Shown: in pieces, positions 8,524 through 15,955 of the stretch
Layout: each line of letters begins with the position of its first letter
Position numbering within the stretch: position 1 is the first letter of the stretch
Assembly (NCBI RefSeq): GCF_000518665.1
Contig: NZ_JAEA01000003.1
Location: 291,036-355,035 of the forward strand
Source of the DNA: Microvirga flocculans ATCC BAA-817
GTDB lineage: Bacteria > Pseudomonadota > Alphaproteobacteria > Rhizobiales > Beijerinckiaceae
Direction of reading: 5' to 3'
DNA length: 64,000 bases
Notes under the pieces: model-generated
Databases searched by the model: none
The model's input: the letters and a program-made list of their open reading frames with translations, nothing else
What the model was told of the DNA's origin: nothing
Made by a program: the position numbers and the translations under genes

Positions 8524-9813
8524 TTAGCCCCGCAGGCGCTCGATCTGCGCGCCGCAGCGGGCAAGCTTGGCCTCGAGCGCCTCGAAGCCCCGGTCCAGGT
8601 GATAGACCCGGTTGATGGTGGTCTCGCCCTCGGCCACGAGGCCCGCGATGACCAGGGAGACGGAAGCGCGAAGATCCGTCGCCATGACCGGCGCGCCTTT
8701 CAGGCCCGGCACGCCCGCCACATAGGCGCTGTCGCCGTCGAGGCGGATCTGGGCGCCGAGGCGCGCGAGTTCCTGCACGTGCATGAAGCGGTTCTCGAAG
8801 ATCGTCTCGCGAATGCGGGAGGTGCCGTTGGCCCGCGTCATGAGCGCCATGAACTGGGCCTGGAGGTCGGTGGGGAAGCCCGGGAAGGGATCCGTGGTCA
8901 CGTCCACGGCCTGGATACCGTTGCCGTTGCGGCGGATGCGGATGCCGCCCGGGGTGGCGCTCACCTCGGCTCCCGCCTGGCCCAGCACGTCGAGGGCCGA
9001 CTGGAGGTACTCGGCCTTCGTGTTGTCGAGCACCAGGTCGCCGCCGGTCATGGCCACCGCCATGGCGTAGGTGCCGGTCTCGATGCGGTCGGGCATCACA
9101 TCATGGGAGGTGCCGTGAAGACGGGACACGCCCTCGACCACGATCTCGGAGGTTCCCGCCCCCTGGATCCTGGCCCCCATCTTGATGAGGCATTCGGCCA
9201 GATCCACCACCTCCGGCTCGCGGGCCGCATTGCGGATCACCGTGGTGCCCTGGGCCAGGGTGGCCGCCATGAGGGCCACATGGGTGCCGCCCACCGTCAC
9301 CTTCGGAAAGTCGATTTCGGCCCCGATCAGCCCCTTCGGGGCCGAGGCCACCACGTAGCCGCCATCGATCTCAATGGCGGCGCCGAGCTTGGCCAGGGCC
9401 ATGATGAGAAGGTCCACCGGCCGGGTGCCGATGGCGCAGCCGCCCGGCATCGAAACCTTGGCATGGCCGAAGCGGGCCACCAGGGGAGCGATGACCCAGA
9501 AGCTCGCGCGCATGGTCGAGACCAGCTCGTAAGGCGCTGTGGTGTCGATGACGTTCTTGGCCGTCAGCCGGACGGTCTGGCCCGTCTCGGACGTCTGACC
9601 AGGGCGGCGGCCGGCGATGGAGTGATCGACGCCGAAATTGCTCATGATCCGCAGGAGCGAGGAGATGTCTGCGAGCCGGGGCACATTGCCGAGCTCCAGG
9701 GTCTCCTCGGTCAGGAGGCTTGCGATCATGAGAGGCAGGGCCGCATTCTTGGCGCCCGAAATCGGAATCATTCCGTTGAGAGGCGCCCCGCCCCGGATGC
9801 GAATGCGATCCAT
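8524..9813 (-). CDS. murA: UDP-N-acetylglucosamine 1-carboxyvinyltransferase
   Basis: A 429-residue cytoplasmic enzyme for the first committed step of peptidoglycan synthesis, adding enolpyruvate from PEP to UDP-GlcNAc; it is the target of fosfomycin. Lys22 lies in SGAKNAALP and the loop cysteine Cys126 in [11 protein letters not shown]. The cysteine means it should keep fosfomycin sensitivity, unlike Asp variants. Length is typical. It is a single gene between its own terminator and a small basic protein gene 61 bp upstream on the same strand. Confidence 0.97.
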   Translation of the reverse strand: MDRIRIRGGAPLNGMIPISGAKNAALPLMIASLLTEETLELGNVPRLADISSLLRIMSNFGVDHSIAGRRPGQTSETGQTVRLTAKNVIDTTAPYELVSTMRASFWVIAPLVARFGHAKVSMPGGCAIGTRPVDLLIMALAKLGAAIEIDGGYVVASAPKGLIGAEIDFPKVTVGGTHVALMAATLAQGTTVIRNAAREPEVVDLAECLIKMGARIQGAGTSEIVVEGVSRLHGTSHDVMPDRIETGTYAMAVAMTGGDLVLDNTKAEYLQSALDVLGQAGAEVSATPGGIRIRRNGNGIQAVDVTTDPFPGFPTDLQAQFMALMTRANGTSRIRETIFENRFMHVQELARLGAQIRLDGDSAYVAGVPGLKGAPVMATDLRASVSLVIAGLVAEGETTINRVYHLDRGFEALEAKLARCGAQIERLRG

Positions 9814-9874
9814 TGAAATCCCCTTGCACTATCTTCAGCGAGCCATGCGCTATGCGCGCATCTGATCTTCCAGG

Positions 9875-10042
9875 CTAGTCGGACGGCTTGTCGCGCTCCG
9901 TCGAAACGCTCGAGCTCCCGCCTTCGGTTCCCGAAGCCCTGGCGGCCTGCCGCCCCCGCGCCTGGGCCTTGCGACGCTTCAGGTTTTCCTTCAGAGCCGC
10001 CTTGAGCCGGTCGGCTTTTTCTTGCGATTTCACGTCAGCCAT
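9875..10042 (-). CDS. Small basic conserved protein upstream of murA
   Basis: A 55-residue open frame from ATG at 10042 to TAG, starting MADVKSQEKADRLKAALKEN. Residues 5-36 form a highly charged helix with alternating Lys/Arg and Ala (KENLKRRKAQARGRQAA). The tail is Ser/Thr/Gly rich and probably disordered. Similar short basic proteins stand before murA in related rhizobia, which favours a real gene. The function is unknown. The helix could bind nucleic acid or ribosomes, but that is inference. It is divergent from hemA. Confidence 0.65.
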   Translation of the reverse strand: MADVKSQEKADRLKAALKENLKRRKAQARGRQAARASGTEGGSSSVSTERDKPSD

Positions 10043-10122
10043 GGTTCACGCGACCCATCGTCGCCTTTATTCAATAGAGGCTTCGCAGGCGGCTCTCAAC
10101 CGCAATATCACGCCCCAGGACT

Positions 10123-10136
10123 TTGACCCGGATCAA
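10123..10136 (+). promoter_or_regulatory. FNR/FixK-like box upstream of hemA
   Basis: TTGAC-CCGG-ATCAA matches the FNR/FixK consensus TTGAT-N4-ATCAA at nine of ten half-site positions. It is centred about 67 bp before the hemA start codon. A possible -10 element CATAAT lies at 10147-10152. Control of ALA synthase by FNR-type regulators is established in several photosynthetic and nitrogen-fixing relatives. If CATAAT is the true -10, the box would sit near -30, a repressing rather than a class II activating place. Confidence 0.6.
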
Positions 10137-10196
10137 TGCGGTCTGGCATAATGAGTTCGACATTCCCGGGCATTGCGTTGCCCACCCGGTGAGATG

Positions 10197-11423
10197 ATGG
10201 ATTATCAAAGCTTCTTCACGTCAGCCCTCGAACGTCTTCAGGCGGAGCGCCGCTATCGCGTCTTCGCCGATATCGAGAGGCTGGCGGGCCGATATCCCCA
10301 GGCGATCTGGCACTCCCCCGAGGGTCCGCGCCCCATCACGGTCTGGTGCTCCAACGACTATCTCGGCATGGGACAGAACCGGGACGTGACCCGCGCCATG
10401 GTCGAGACCGCCTGGCGCCTGGGCACCGGCGCGGGCGGCACCCGCAACATTTCGGGCAACAGCAACCCCATCGTGGGCCTCGAGGCCGAGCTTGCGGACC
10501 TGCACGGCAAGGAGGCGGCTCTCGTCTTCACCTCGGGCTACGTCTCGAATCAGACGGGCATCTCGACGCTGGCCAAGCTCATCCCGAACTGCGTCATCCT
10601 CTCGGATGCCCTGAACCACAACTCGATGATCGAGGGCGTGCGCCAGTCGGGATGCGAGAAGCAGATCTTCCGCCACAACGACCTCGAACACCTGGAAGAG
10701 CTGCTCCAGGCGGCGGGCGACCGGCCCAAGCTCATCGTGTTCGAAAGCGTCTATTCCATGGATGGGGACATCTCTCCCATCCACGCCATCTGCGACCTCG
10801 CCGAGCGCTACAACGCCATGACCTATATCGACGAGGTCCATGCGGTGGGCATGTACGGCCCCCGGGGCGCGGGCATCGCCGAGCGCGAGGGCGCCATGCA
10901 CCGGATCGACGTGATCGAGGGCACCCTCGGCAAGGCATTCGGCGTGATGGGCGGATACCTGACCGGCACCCGGGCCGTGATGGACGCCATCCGCAGCTTC
11001 GCCCCGGGCTTCATCTTCACCACCGCCCTGCCCCCGGCGGTCGCGGCGGCCGCCACGGCGTCGATTCGACACCTCAAGGCGTCCTCCACCGAGCGCCAGC
11101 AGCAGCAGCGCCAGGTCGCCCGCACCAAGGCGGTGCTGAGCGGCGCCGGGCTGCCCGTCATGGACACGCCGACCCATATCGTGCCGGTAATGGTGGGCAA
11201 TGCCGAGGCCTGCAAGGCCGCCTCCGACCGCCTGCTGGAGAAGCACGGCATCTACATCCAGCCCATCAACTACCCCACGGTTCCCCGCGGCACCGAGCGG
11301 CTGCGCATCACCCCCGGCCCGTTCCATTCAAACGCCCATATCGACGCCCTCGCCGCCGCCCTGGTGGAGGTCTGGACGGCGCTCAGGCTCCCGTTGGAGC
11401 CAAAAGTCCAGGCCGCCGAATAA
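10197..11423 (+). CDS. hemA: 5-aminolevulinate synthase
   Basis: A PLP enzyme of about 408 residues that condenses glycine with succinyl-CoA to give 5-aminolevulinate, the first step of heme, cobalamin and chlorophyll synthesis by the C4 route of alphaproteobacteria. The start [15 protein letters not shown] is typical of the family. Also present are the substrate loop [20 protein letters not shown], the aspartate segment [14 protein letters not shown] that holds the PLP ring, and the PLP lysine in [14 protein letters not shown] start at the second ATG of the ATGATG pair; an upstream TTG is less likely. It is monocistronic, with an FNR/FixK-like box upstream. Confidence 0.96.
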   Translation: MDYQSFFTSALERLQAERRYRVFADIERLAGRYPQAIWHSPEGPRPITVWCSNDYLGMGQNRDVTRAMVETAWRLGTGAGGTRNISGNSNPIVGLEAELADLHGKEAALVFTSGYVSNQTGISTLAKLIPNCVILSDALNHNSMIEGVRQSGCEKQIFRHNDLEHLEELLQAAGDRPKLIVFESVYSMDGDISPIHAICDLAERYNAMTYIDEVHAVGMYGPRGAGIAEREGAMHRIDVIEGTLGKAFGVMGGYLTGTRAVMDAIRSFAPGFIFTTALPPAVAAAATASIRHLKASSTERQQQQRQVARTKAVLSGAGLPVMDTPTHIVPVMVGNAEACKAASDRLLEKHGIYIQPINYPTVPRGTERLRITPGPFHSNAHIDALAAALVEVWTALRLPLEPKVQAAE

Positions 11424-11487
11424 AGATCATTTTCAAGCTTGCATGGAGGGCGGCCCTGTGGCACTAAGCGGCCCTCCTCGTTGGCGC

Positions 11488-11562
<75 letters not shown>

Positions 11563-11642
11563 TCGCCCCTCCCCTGCGTTGCAGGAAGTTGAGGTAGAAC
11601 AGGCACTTACGAGCGTCCCGCTTTCACACATGGGACGCACAC

Positions 11643-13157
11643 ATGATCCTCAAAATGGCCGCACCTTGGAAGCACCCCGAGACAGGTGCCCTCTACTTAC
11701 GCCAGCGAACACCAGAAGACCTTGTAGCTGCCCTGAAGGGGACAACGGTTACGCTTCCAGTTGGTGAAGGTTCGAAGGCCGTCAAAATCGGCGAGTTCGT
11801 CCAGGTCTCATTGCGGACCAAGGAACCTCGCGTTGCCAAGGAACGCCACGCGCTGGCAGACGCCGCCTTGAAGGAGTTCTGGCGGCAGAAGAGAGCGGCG
11901 TTGGCTGCATATCCGAAAAGCGACACGCAGAAGGTGCCCGTCCCTCCCCTGTCGAACCCCACCATGAAGTGGGAGGTGGCGGTAGAGCGATTCGCGCCAA
12001 CAGCGGCTGACACACTGCGGGACAATGGTGTTGCTGACACGGATGCGAACCGTGCCCTGGTTGTGTCCGAAGTCGCAAGCATTATGGATCAGGTTGCCGC
12101 GAGGCTCGGCCCTCACCTCGGCAAGGGCATCACTGGACCGCGCACACTCCAGAGGGAGGGCAGCGGAAAACCGAGTTCTGGCTTGAGGGCGCGCCCTGGA
12201 GCCCAGCATCAGGTAACTGTCGAAGAACTGTGGAACCGCTGGAGCGCATACCAAGCTGATAAGCGCGCCCCTGCAACGATCCGCCGCTACAAACCCACTT
12301 TCGACTCGCTTGCAGCCTTCTGTTGCGACCAGGACATCCAGACAATCACAGGCGATGACATCTTCGCCTGGGCAGAGCAACGGCGTGATGTTGACGGGAT
12401 CAAGCCGAGGGTCATCAATCGCAATGATCTTGCTGCGGTAAAGTCGGTGTTCGGGTGGGCGACCACTCACCAAGGCAAGAAGCTCATTCCGTCGAATCCC
12501 GCAGCAGAGATTCGGCTGGATGAGATACGTGAGACCGCATCGAGAGAGCGCCACTTCCGCGAGTCCGAGGTAGAGGCGATCCTCAACCTTGCGACATCGG
12601 TGAAGCCTTGTGGGCGGAACCCGTCTTTTGCCCGTGCCAAGCGATGGTGCCCTTGGCTGTGTGCCTACTCTGGTGCGCGTGTCGCCGAGATTACGGCATT
12701 GCACGTGGAAGACATCCGACAGGAGCAAGGAATCTGGGTGATGCACTTCCGGGAGACCAAGGCTGGAACTGCCAGGACGGTCCCTATCCACGAGCACCTT
12801 GTTGAGCAGGGCTTCCTGGAAATGGTGAACGCCATCGGCAATGGCCCGCTGTTCTATGACCCGACGCGCCATGATCCCGATGCGACGTTCGGACCCGCAG
12901 AACAACGTGCCCAGAAACTCGCCAAATGGCTACGAGCCTCCGTGAAGCTCGACCAGCAGGTGGACCCGAATCACGGCTGGCGTCATACCTTCAAAAACCG
13001 CGCCCTGGATGCAGGCGTCGAGGAGCGCATCAGCGATGCCATTGTAGGCCACGCACCGAAGAACGTCGCTCGCCGGTACGAAGCTCCTACGATTCGGATG
13101 ATGGCGCGAGCCTTGAAGCGATTTACCCGCTACACGCCGCCTCCAGGGCAACCTTGA
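11643..13157 (+). CDS. Tyrosine-type site-specific recombinase (integrase)
   Basis: A 504-residue phage-type integrase, the enzyme expected to join the element to tRNA-Thr. The catalytic domain fills the C-terminal third: Arg346 in YSGARVAEI, His444 and Arg447 in HGWRHTF, His470 in IVGHAP, and the nucleophile Tyr479 in ARRYEAP. Residues about 190-300 are the core-binding (SAM-like) domain. The N-terminal 180 residues should bind arm sites. All key residues are intact, so it is probably active. It reads away from attL, 80 bp inside the element. A start four codons later (MAAPWKHPETG) is possible. It converges on the serine recombinase gene. Confidence 0.94.
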   Translation: MILKMAAPWKHPETGALYLRQRTPEDLVAALKGTTVTLPVGEGSKAVKIGEFVQVSLRTKEPRVAKERHALADAALKEFWRQKRAALAAYPKSDTQKVPVPPLSNPTMKWEVAVERFAPTAADTLRDNGVADTDANRALVVSEVASIMDQVAARLGPHLGKGITGPRTLQREGSGKPSSGLRARPGAQHQVTVEELWNRWSAYQADKRAPATIRRYKPTFDSLAAFCCDQDIQTITGDDIFAWAEQRRDVDGIKPRVINRNDLAAVKSVFGWATTHQGKKLIPSNPAAEIRLDEIRETASRERHFRESEVEAILNLATSVKPCGRNPSFARAKRWCPWLCAYSGARVAEITALHVEDIRQEQGIWVMHFRETKAGTARTVPIHEHLVEQGFLEMVNAIGNGPLFYDPTRHDPDATFGPAEQRAQKLAKWLRASVKLDQQVDPNHGWRHTFKNRALDAGVEERISDAIVGHAPKNVARRYEAPTIRMMARALKRFTRYTPPPGQP

Positions 13158-13169
13158 TGCTGTCCCATC

Positions 13170-13210
13170 TGATCTTCCAGGGCTTCTCGAAAGTGTGCCC
13201 TGGAAGATCA
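13170..13210. terminator. Shared hairpin between convergent recombinase genes
   Basis: A perfect 14-bp inverted repeat, TGATCTTCCAGGGC at 13170-13183 and its complement at 13197-13210, with a 13-nt loop. It sits between the integrase and serine recombinase ends and overlaps the stop codon of the latter. It lacks a long T tail, but the place and stem strength fit a two-way transcription stop or an mRNA 3' end block. Confidence 0.6.
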
Positions 13211-13897
13211 GGATTCGACCATTGCCTTGACAACGGACGATGAGAACGGACGACCACTGGCACTTGTGAAGCCTTGACGCGCAAGTTCGTCGGCGATTTC
13301 GCGCAGGGAACGCCGCTGGCCGGTCTTTGGCGACCGGCGGCGCAGGCGCTTCGCCTCGGCCACTACCTCCGGACGGGTTTCAGCATGGGACTTCCGGCCC
13401 TCGACCTTCATGCCGGTCGCGCGTTTCCGCTCACGGGCTGCACGAAGCTTCTTCACCAGCCGTGTCTTTTCGAGTTGCGCGAAGGCCCCAGCGATCTGCC
13501 TCATGGCGACCTTCATTTCGTCGTTGGTCTCTGTGAGGTCATCGCCGTTGGCGGCGAGCACTCGAACATCGCGAGCCTTCAAGGCGAGGATGGCGAGTTC
13601 CTGGACGAGAACGGAGCGAGCAAGACGTGATGCGTCCTCGACGAGAACAACACGAACGCCATTGCCTTCGATGCGATCCAGGAGAGCCGAAAACCCAGGA
13701 CGGGTCTCAATGGTATCGGACCCGCTCACTGCGGCATCGTAGAACTCATCAATGATCTCAAATCCGGCGAGCTTTGCGTAAGCTTTGACAGCCTCACGCT
13801 GACGGCGCTCGCTGTCCTTGTCGATGCCCACGTTCGAGGCGCTCGATGTCCTGAAGTACGCGGTCGCCTTGACAATTTCTCCAGGTCGCTTCGCCAT
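13208..13897 (-). CDS. Serine recombinase (resolvase/invertase family)
   Basis: A 229-residue protein of the resolvase/invertase family. The catalytic motif YFRTSS gives Arg16 and nucleophile Ser18. Further on are GSDTIETRPGF (the region around the conserved Arg of the fold), VVLVEDASRLARS and a long E helix (EKTRLVKKLRAARERKR). A C-terminal helix-turn-helix LREIADELARQGFTSASG follows. It could resolve dimers of a circular form, invert DNA, or be a second mobility enzyme; the target is unknown. I start at the ATG at 13897; an in-frame TTG at 13969 would add 24 residues but lies in a palindromic promoter region. Its presence beside a tyrosine integrase is unusual for so small an element. Confidence 0.88.
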   Translation of the reverse strand: MAKRPGEIVKATAYFRTSSASNVGIDKDSERRQREAVKAYAKLAGFEIIDEFYDAAVSGSDTIETRPGFSALLDRIEGNGVRVVLVEDASRLARSVLVQELAILALKARDVRVLAANGDDLTETNDEMKVAMRQIAGAFAQLEKTRLVKKLRAARERKRATGMKVEGRKSHAETRPEVVAEAKRLRRRSPKTGQRRSLREIADELARQGFTSASGRPFSSSVVKAMVES

Positions 13898-13954
13898 ATT
13901 CTGTAGGGGTTCCGAGTTGATTTCTGTTTCGATTTCCGAAGAAATTAGCACAAC

Positions 13955-13969
13955 TTGACCATGCGTCAA
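13955..13969 (-). promoter_or_regulatory. Palindromic operator before the serine recombinase
   Basis: A perfect interrupted palindrome, TTGAC-N5-GTCAA, lies 58 bp upstream of the ATG at 13897. Read on the minus strand, its first arm can serve as a -35 (TTGACG) with an AT-rich stretch (TGCTAATTT) at the -10 distance. A dimeric repressor could block the promoter here. No cognate repressor is evident. Confidence 0.4.
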
Positions 13970-14020
13970 TGCCCTCGATCCACGCTGTTTCAGAAGAAAC
14001 TCAAGCTATGGGGCGAGGGA

Positions 14021-14200
14021 TCAGGACCAGATGTCTTCTTCGCGATCATACGAGGTCCGCTCGATCTTCCCGATCTTCCAATGGCGATAGGAAACCCGAG
14101 TCCGCCGACGCGGACTGGGGTTCTTCATCTGCCAGAGTTGAAGGGCGAGACCGATGACCGTGAGCGCGAAGCCAATCTGGTCCAACGTGAAGTCGAACAC
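14021..14200 (-). CDS. Small predicted membrane protein, hypothetical
   Basis: A 59-residue frame from a GTG at 14200. The N-terminal half is one strongly hydrophobic helix (DQIGFALTVIGLALQLWQM). The second half is very basic (NPSPRRRTRVSYRHWKIGK) and ends acidic (DREEDIWS). One membrane anchor followed by positive charge suggests a cytoplasmic tail. It lies just after the third small-RNA terminator and before the serine recombinase on the same strand, so it may share that promoter region. No strong ribosome site is seen, so the frame may be chance. Confidence 0.4.
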   Translation of the reverse strand: MFDFTLDQIGFALTVIGLALQLWQMKNPSPRRRTRVSYRHWKIGKIERTSYDREEDIWS

Positions 14201-14224
14201 TCTGTGATTGCTTCCGAGGTCAAC

Positions 14225-14280
14225 AAAAAACCCGCCATGCGGCGGGTCGGGCGCAGGAGGCACAATGCCCACCCTGCATT
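14225..14280 (-). ncRNA. Predicted small RNA, array copy 3
   Basis: The third and left-most copy of a repeated unit. The promoter is -35 TTGAGC (14309-14314), an 18-bp spacer and -10 TATGGA (14285-14290), with the transcript expected to start near 14280. The 5' hairpin pairs GCAGG with CCTGC (arms at 14273-14277 and 14253-14257), with a loop containing CATTGTGCC. The 3' hairpin is CCCGCC-GCAT-GGCGGG followed by TTTTTT, an intrinsic terminator. It is about 56 nt with no ribosome site or open frame. Arms differ from the other copies but still pair. Confidence 0.7.
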
Positions 14281-14342
14281 TCACTCCATACCATGCCGCT
14301 ATGGAGCGGCTCAAGACCTCCCCTGGACATGGTACAGACAAC

Positions 14343-14392
14343 AAAAAACCCGCCATGGGCGGGTTCGGCGCGGTCACATTTCGCGACCTACA
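14343..14392 (-). ncRNA. Predicted small RNA, array copy 2
   Basis: The middle copy. The promoter is -35 TTGAGT (14421-14426), exactly 17 bp of spacer and -10 TATTAC (14398-14403). The RNA begins near AATGTAGG and forms a short hairpin around GAAATGTGACC, with GGTC paired to GACC. It ends in a terminator with arms at 14358-14363 and 14349-14354 and a TTTTTT tail. The expected transcript is about 50 nt. The loop core AAATGTGACC is shared with copy 1. Confidence 0.72.
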
Positions 14393-14455
14393 TTTCAGTA
14401 ATAGCATACCATTCTGGGAGACTCAACACCGCCTCCCTGGAATGCGACAGTCAAC

Positions 14456-14512
14456 AAAAAACCCGCCATGCGGCGGGTCGGATGTAGGGGTCACATTTCT
14501 TCACCCTACATT
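14456..14512 (-). ncRNA. Predicted small RNA, array copy 1
   Basis: The right-most and probably first copy. The promoter is -35 TTGAGC (14540-14545), a 17-bp spacer and a weak -10 TAGTTG (14517-14522). The 5' hairpin is the best of the three: eight perfect pairs, ATGTAGGG with CCCTACAT (14504-14511 and 14482-14489), and a 14-nt loop with GAAATGTGAC. The terminator has arms at 14472-14477 and 14462-14467 and ends in TTTTTT. The expected length is about 57 nt. No protein is encoded. Confidence 0.72.
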
Positions 14513-14590
14513 TTGACAACTACCATTTCGTACGACTTGGCTCAAGTGCCATGAAATTCCTCTGTGGATGAGCACCGGCTAAATACGGTC

Positions 14591-14794
14591 ATGCGCTATT
14601 ACGAACTTGTCGAGACACAGCCTCGAAAACCGACCTCCCCATCAGCAGGCACCATCAAGCCTCGGAAGCCCCTCTCTCCAGAACAAGCTCGCTCCAGATC
14701 GGAACGCCAGCAGCGCATCCAGCAGCAGATGAAAAACGAGAGAACTCGATCAGCGAACAAGCTGCGCGATCTCCAGGCGAAGCTCACAACCTGA
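14591..14794 (+). CDS. Hypothetical charged protein of the integrative element
   Basis: A 67-residue frame starting MRYYELVETQPRKPTSPSAG. After a short N-terminal strand and a Pro-rich linker, residues about 30-65 form one long charged helix (EQARSRSERQQRIQQQ, then KLRDLQAKL) with coiled-coil character. No known domain is seen. It points away from the small-RNA array, whose first promoter is about 45 bp upstream on the other strand. An in-frame GTG nine codons earlier is possible. A hairpin (GCGGCC/GGCCGC, 14855-14875) downstream may end it. Codon use looks coding, but it could be chance. Confidence 0.5.
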   Translation: MRYYELVETQPRKPTSPSAGTIKPRKPLSPEQARSRSERQQRIQQQMKNERTRSANKLRDLQAKLTT

Positions 14795-14946
14795 CATCGA
14801 CCTCCAGCTTCTGTCATCTGGATCATGCTGACCATGAAACACAGGTAGCCCATTGCGGCCCCAAGATGAGGCCGCTTGGTGAGATTGACATACGCTGTGC
14901 CAGGAGGGTTCGCGCTGGATGCAGCCCCGATCTCCCGTGGGCTCAG

Positions 14947-15525
14947 CTATTTCCGAGAGCGGTTGCAGACGAAAAGACCTGGGTCGCCTTCCAGCGCCAT
15001 GCCCCACTGGTCCTTGGTGGCGTAGTGCGCCCATCCATTGCCCCAGACGAGCTTGACCCGGATCGAAGCCGACTTGCAGCGCTGGTCCCATAACGGGAAG
15101 GCAAGTTCGGTGAACTCGTCAACGACATCATCGGGCATCCTGAAGAGTAAATGCACGTGCGCGTTCGTTTCGAGGTTCTCGACGAACCCCACCCAGGCAG
15201 GCCGAAGTTCTCCAGGGGCATTCGTGAAGCGAGTTCCACACAGCGCACGGCCAATCCGGTAGTCAAACCAGTCCAGGTCCGAGCGGATGCGGTCGAGCGA
15301 GATAGTTCTGACCGATGGAAGCCGGTGCTGGCCTGGGGTGTCGGGCACACCAGAGGTCGGGATCGGAAAGCGCTTCCCACTTGGCGTCTCCCGGATGCAG
15401 ATCGAGGCAGTTCCACCAGACACGGGATTGTAGGCGATACTCATGGCGACGTTCGCGCCGAAGTTCGTAAAGAAGTTCTCCCAGGCAGCAGCACGTCGAG
15501 AGAGTTGAAGATCGACGATGCTCAT
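14947..15525 (-). CDS. HUH-endonuclease-like replication or mobilisation protein
   Basis: A 192-residue protein that I read as a single-tyrosine HUH enzyme, the class that nicks one DNA strand to start rolling-circle replication or transfer. The metal-binding motif is His123-Val-His125 in ETNAHVHLLFRMP, after the usual hydrophobic strand WVGFVENLE. The likely nucleophile is Tyr168 with Lys171 in AHYATKDQ, the YxxK form of Rep motif 3. No helicase domain is fused, so a host helicase would be needed. Its ATG overlaps the stop of the 119-residue gene (ATGA), so the two are coupled. The family name is not certain. The motif spacing supports the call. Confidence 0.72.
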   Translation of the reverse strand: MSIVDLQLSRRAAAWENFFTNFGANVAMSIAYNPVSGGTASICIRETPSGKRFPIPTSGVPDTPGQHRLPSVRTISLDRIRSDLDWFDYRIGRALCGTRFTNAPGELRPAWVGFVENLETNAHVHLLFRMPDDVVDEFTELAFPLWDQRCKSASIRVKLVWGNGWAHYATKDQWGMALEGDPGLFVCNRSRK

Positions 15526-15881
15526 ACCGGCACCGACTGCGCCCAGTCGTTGAACGCGAGACAGGCCGCATCCTCATCGTCAATCAACTGGGTGTTGTCG
15601 GCCCAGTACTTCTCGATGGTGGTGTGTGTCGCCACCGGCTCCATGAGCCGCCCATCCCTCCACACTGCCCGTGCGGTAACGGACCATCCCAGTTCAGGGT
15701 GCTCGATGATGACCCGCCAACAGGTGGCATCAGCCGGAACCCCGTAGCGGCTCCAGGTACGACGACTCGTGATACACGCACCTTCGACGGTGCGAACTTC
15801 GTTTCCGCGCTCAGGCGATAAATACCGGCGCAGGATGCGTTGGACGGCGAGGCTATTCGCCGCCTCAATGACAGTGTTCAA
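15522..15881 (-). CDS. Hypothetical protein coupled to the HUH protein
   Basis: A 119-residue soluble protein of unknown function. I start at the TTG at 15881 because AAGGAG lies eight bases upstream; a longer frame from another TTG at 15944 would read through that site. It contains a basic first third (AVQRILRRYLSPERGNE), a WSRYGVPADATCWRV segment and an acidic tail (DDEDAACLAFNDWAQ). Its stop overlaps the start of the HUH-like gene, which suggests an accessory role in replication or its control. I recognise no family. Confidence 0.65.
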   Translation of the reverse strand: MNTVIEAANSLAVQRILRRYLSPERGNEVRTVEGACITSRRTWSRYGVPADATCWRVIIEHPELGWSVTARAVWRDGRLMEPVATHTTIEKYWADNTQLIDDEDAACLAFNDWAQSVPV

Positions 15882-15882
15882 C

Positions 15883-15954
15883 TCAGGTCTCCTTGTGTTC
15901 GGGAAGTACACCGCAGATGGCTTCTTCCGCCGGTATTTAGCCAAGGAGACCTGA
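15883..15954. promoter_or_regulatory. Divergent control region with mirrored ribosome sites
   Basis: A perfect 13-bp inverted repeat, TCAGGTCTCCTTG at 15883-15895 and CAAGGAGACCTGA at 15942-15954, bounds a 46-bp core. Each arm contains the AAGGAG ribosome site of the gene it faces: the 119-residue gene to the left and the DUF6626-like gene to the right. The arms could be operator halves as well as translation signals. Confidence 0.6.
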
Positions 15955-15955
15955 C

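Larger units (their letters stand above)
14225..14545 (-). repeat. Three-unit tandem array of promoter-RNA-terminator cassettes
   Basis: Three direct repeats of 112-119 bp, each with a TTGAG -35 box, a -10 region, a two-hairpin RNA and a T6 tail followed by GTTGAC or GTTGTC. Terminator arms are nearly identical. The 5' hairpin arms vary in a way that keeps base pairing, and the spacer DNA between units is mostly not conserved. That points to selection on RNA structure and promoters rather than on a passive DNA repeat. Confidence 0.75.

Noticed and set aside
11424..11487. Possible terminator after hemA
   Set aside because: Short GC-rich complementary pieces (GGAGGGC / GCCCTCC) exist, but the stem is broken and no T run follows.
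14208..14516. A 102-codon plus-strand frame with repeated KNPPCGGS-like peptides
   Set aside because: The repeats are the terminator hairpins of the three small-RNA units read backwards. No ribosome site is present, and spacing matches RNA cassettes rather than a repeat protein.
14221..14516. CRISPR array suspicion for three regularly spaced repeats
   Set aside because: Only three units, the spacer-like parts include promoters of similar sequence, repeats are terminator-shaped with T tails, and no cas genes are nearby.
15846..15862. Possible rolling-circle origin hairpin (GGCGA / TCGCC)
   Set aside because: The stem is only 5 bp and lies in the coding part of the 119-residue gene. Nothing marks a nick site, so no origin is called.
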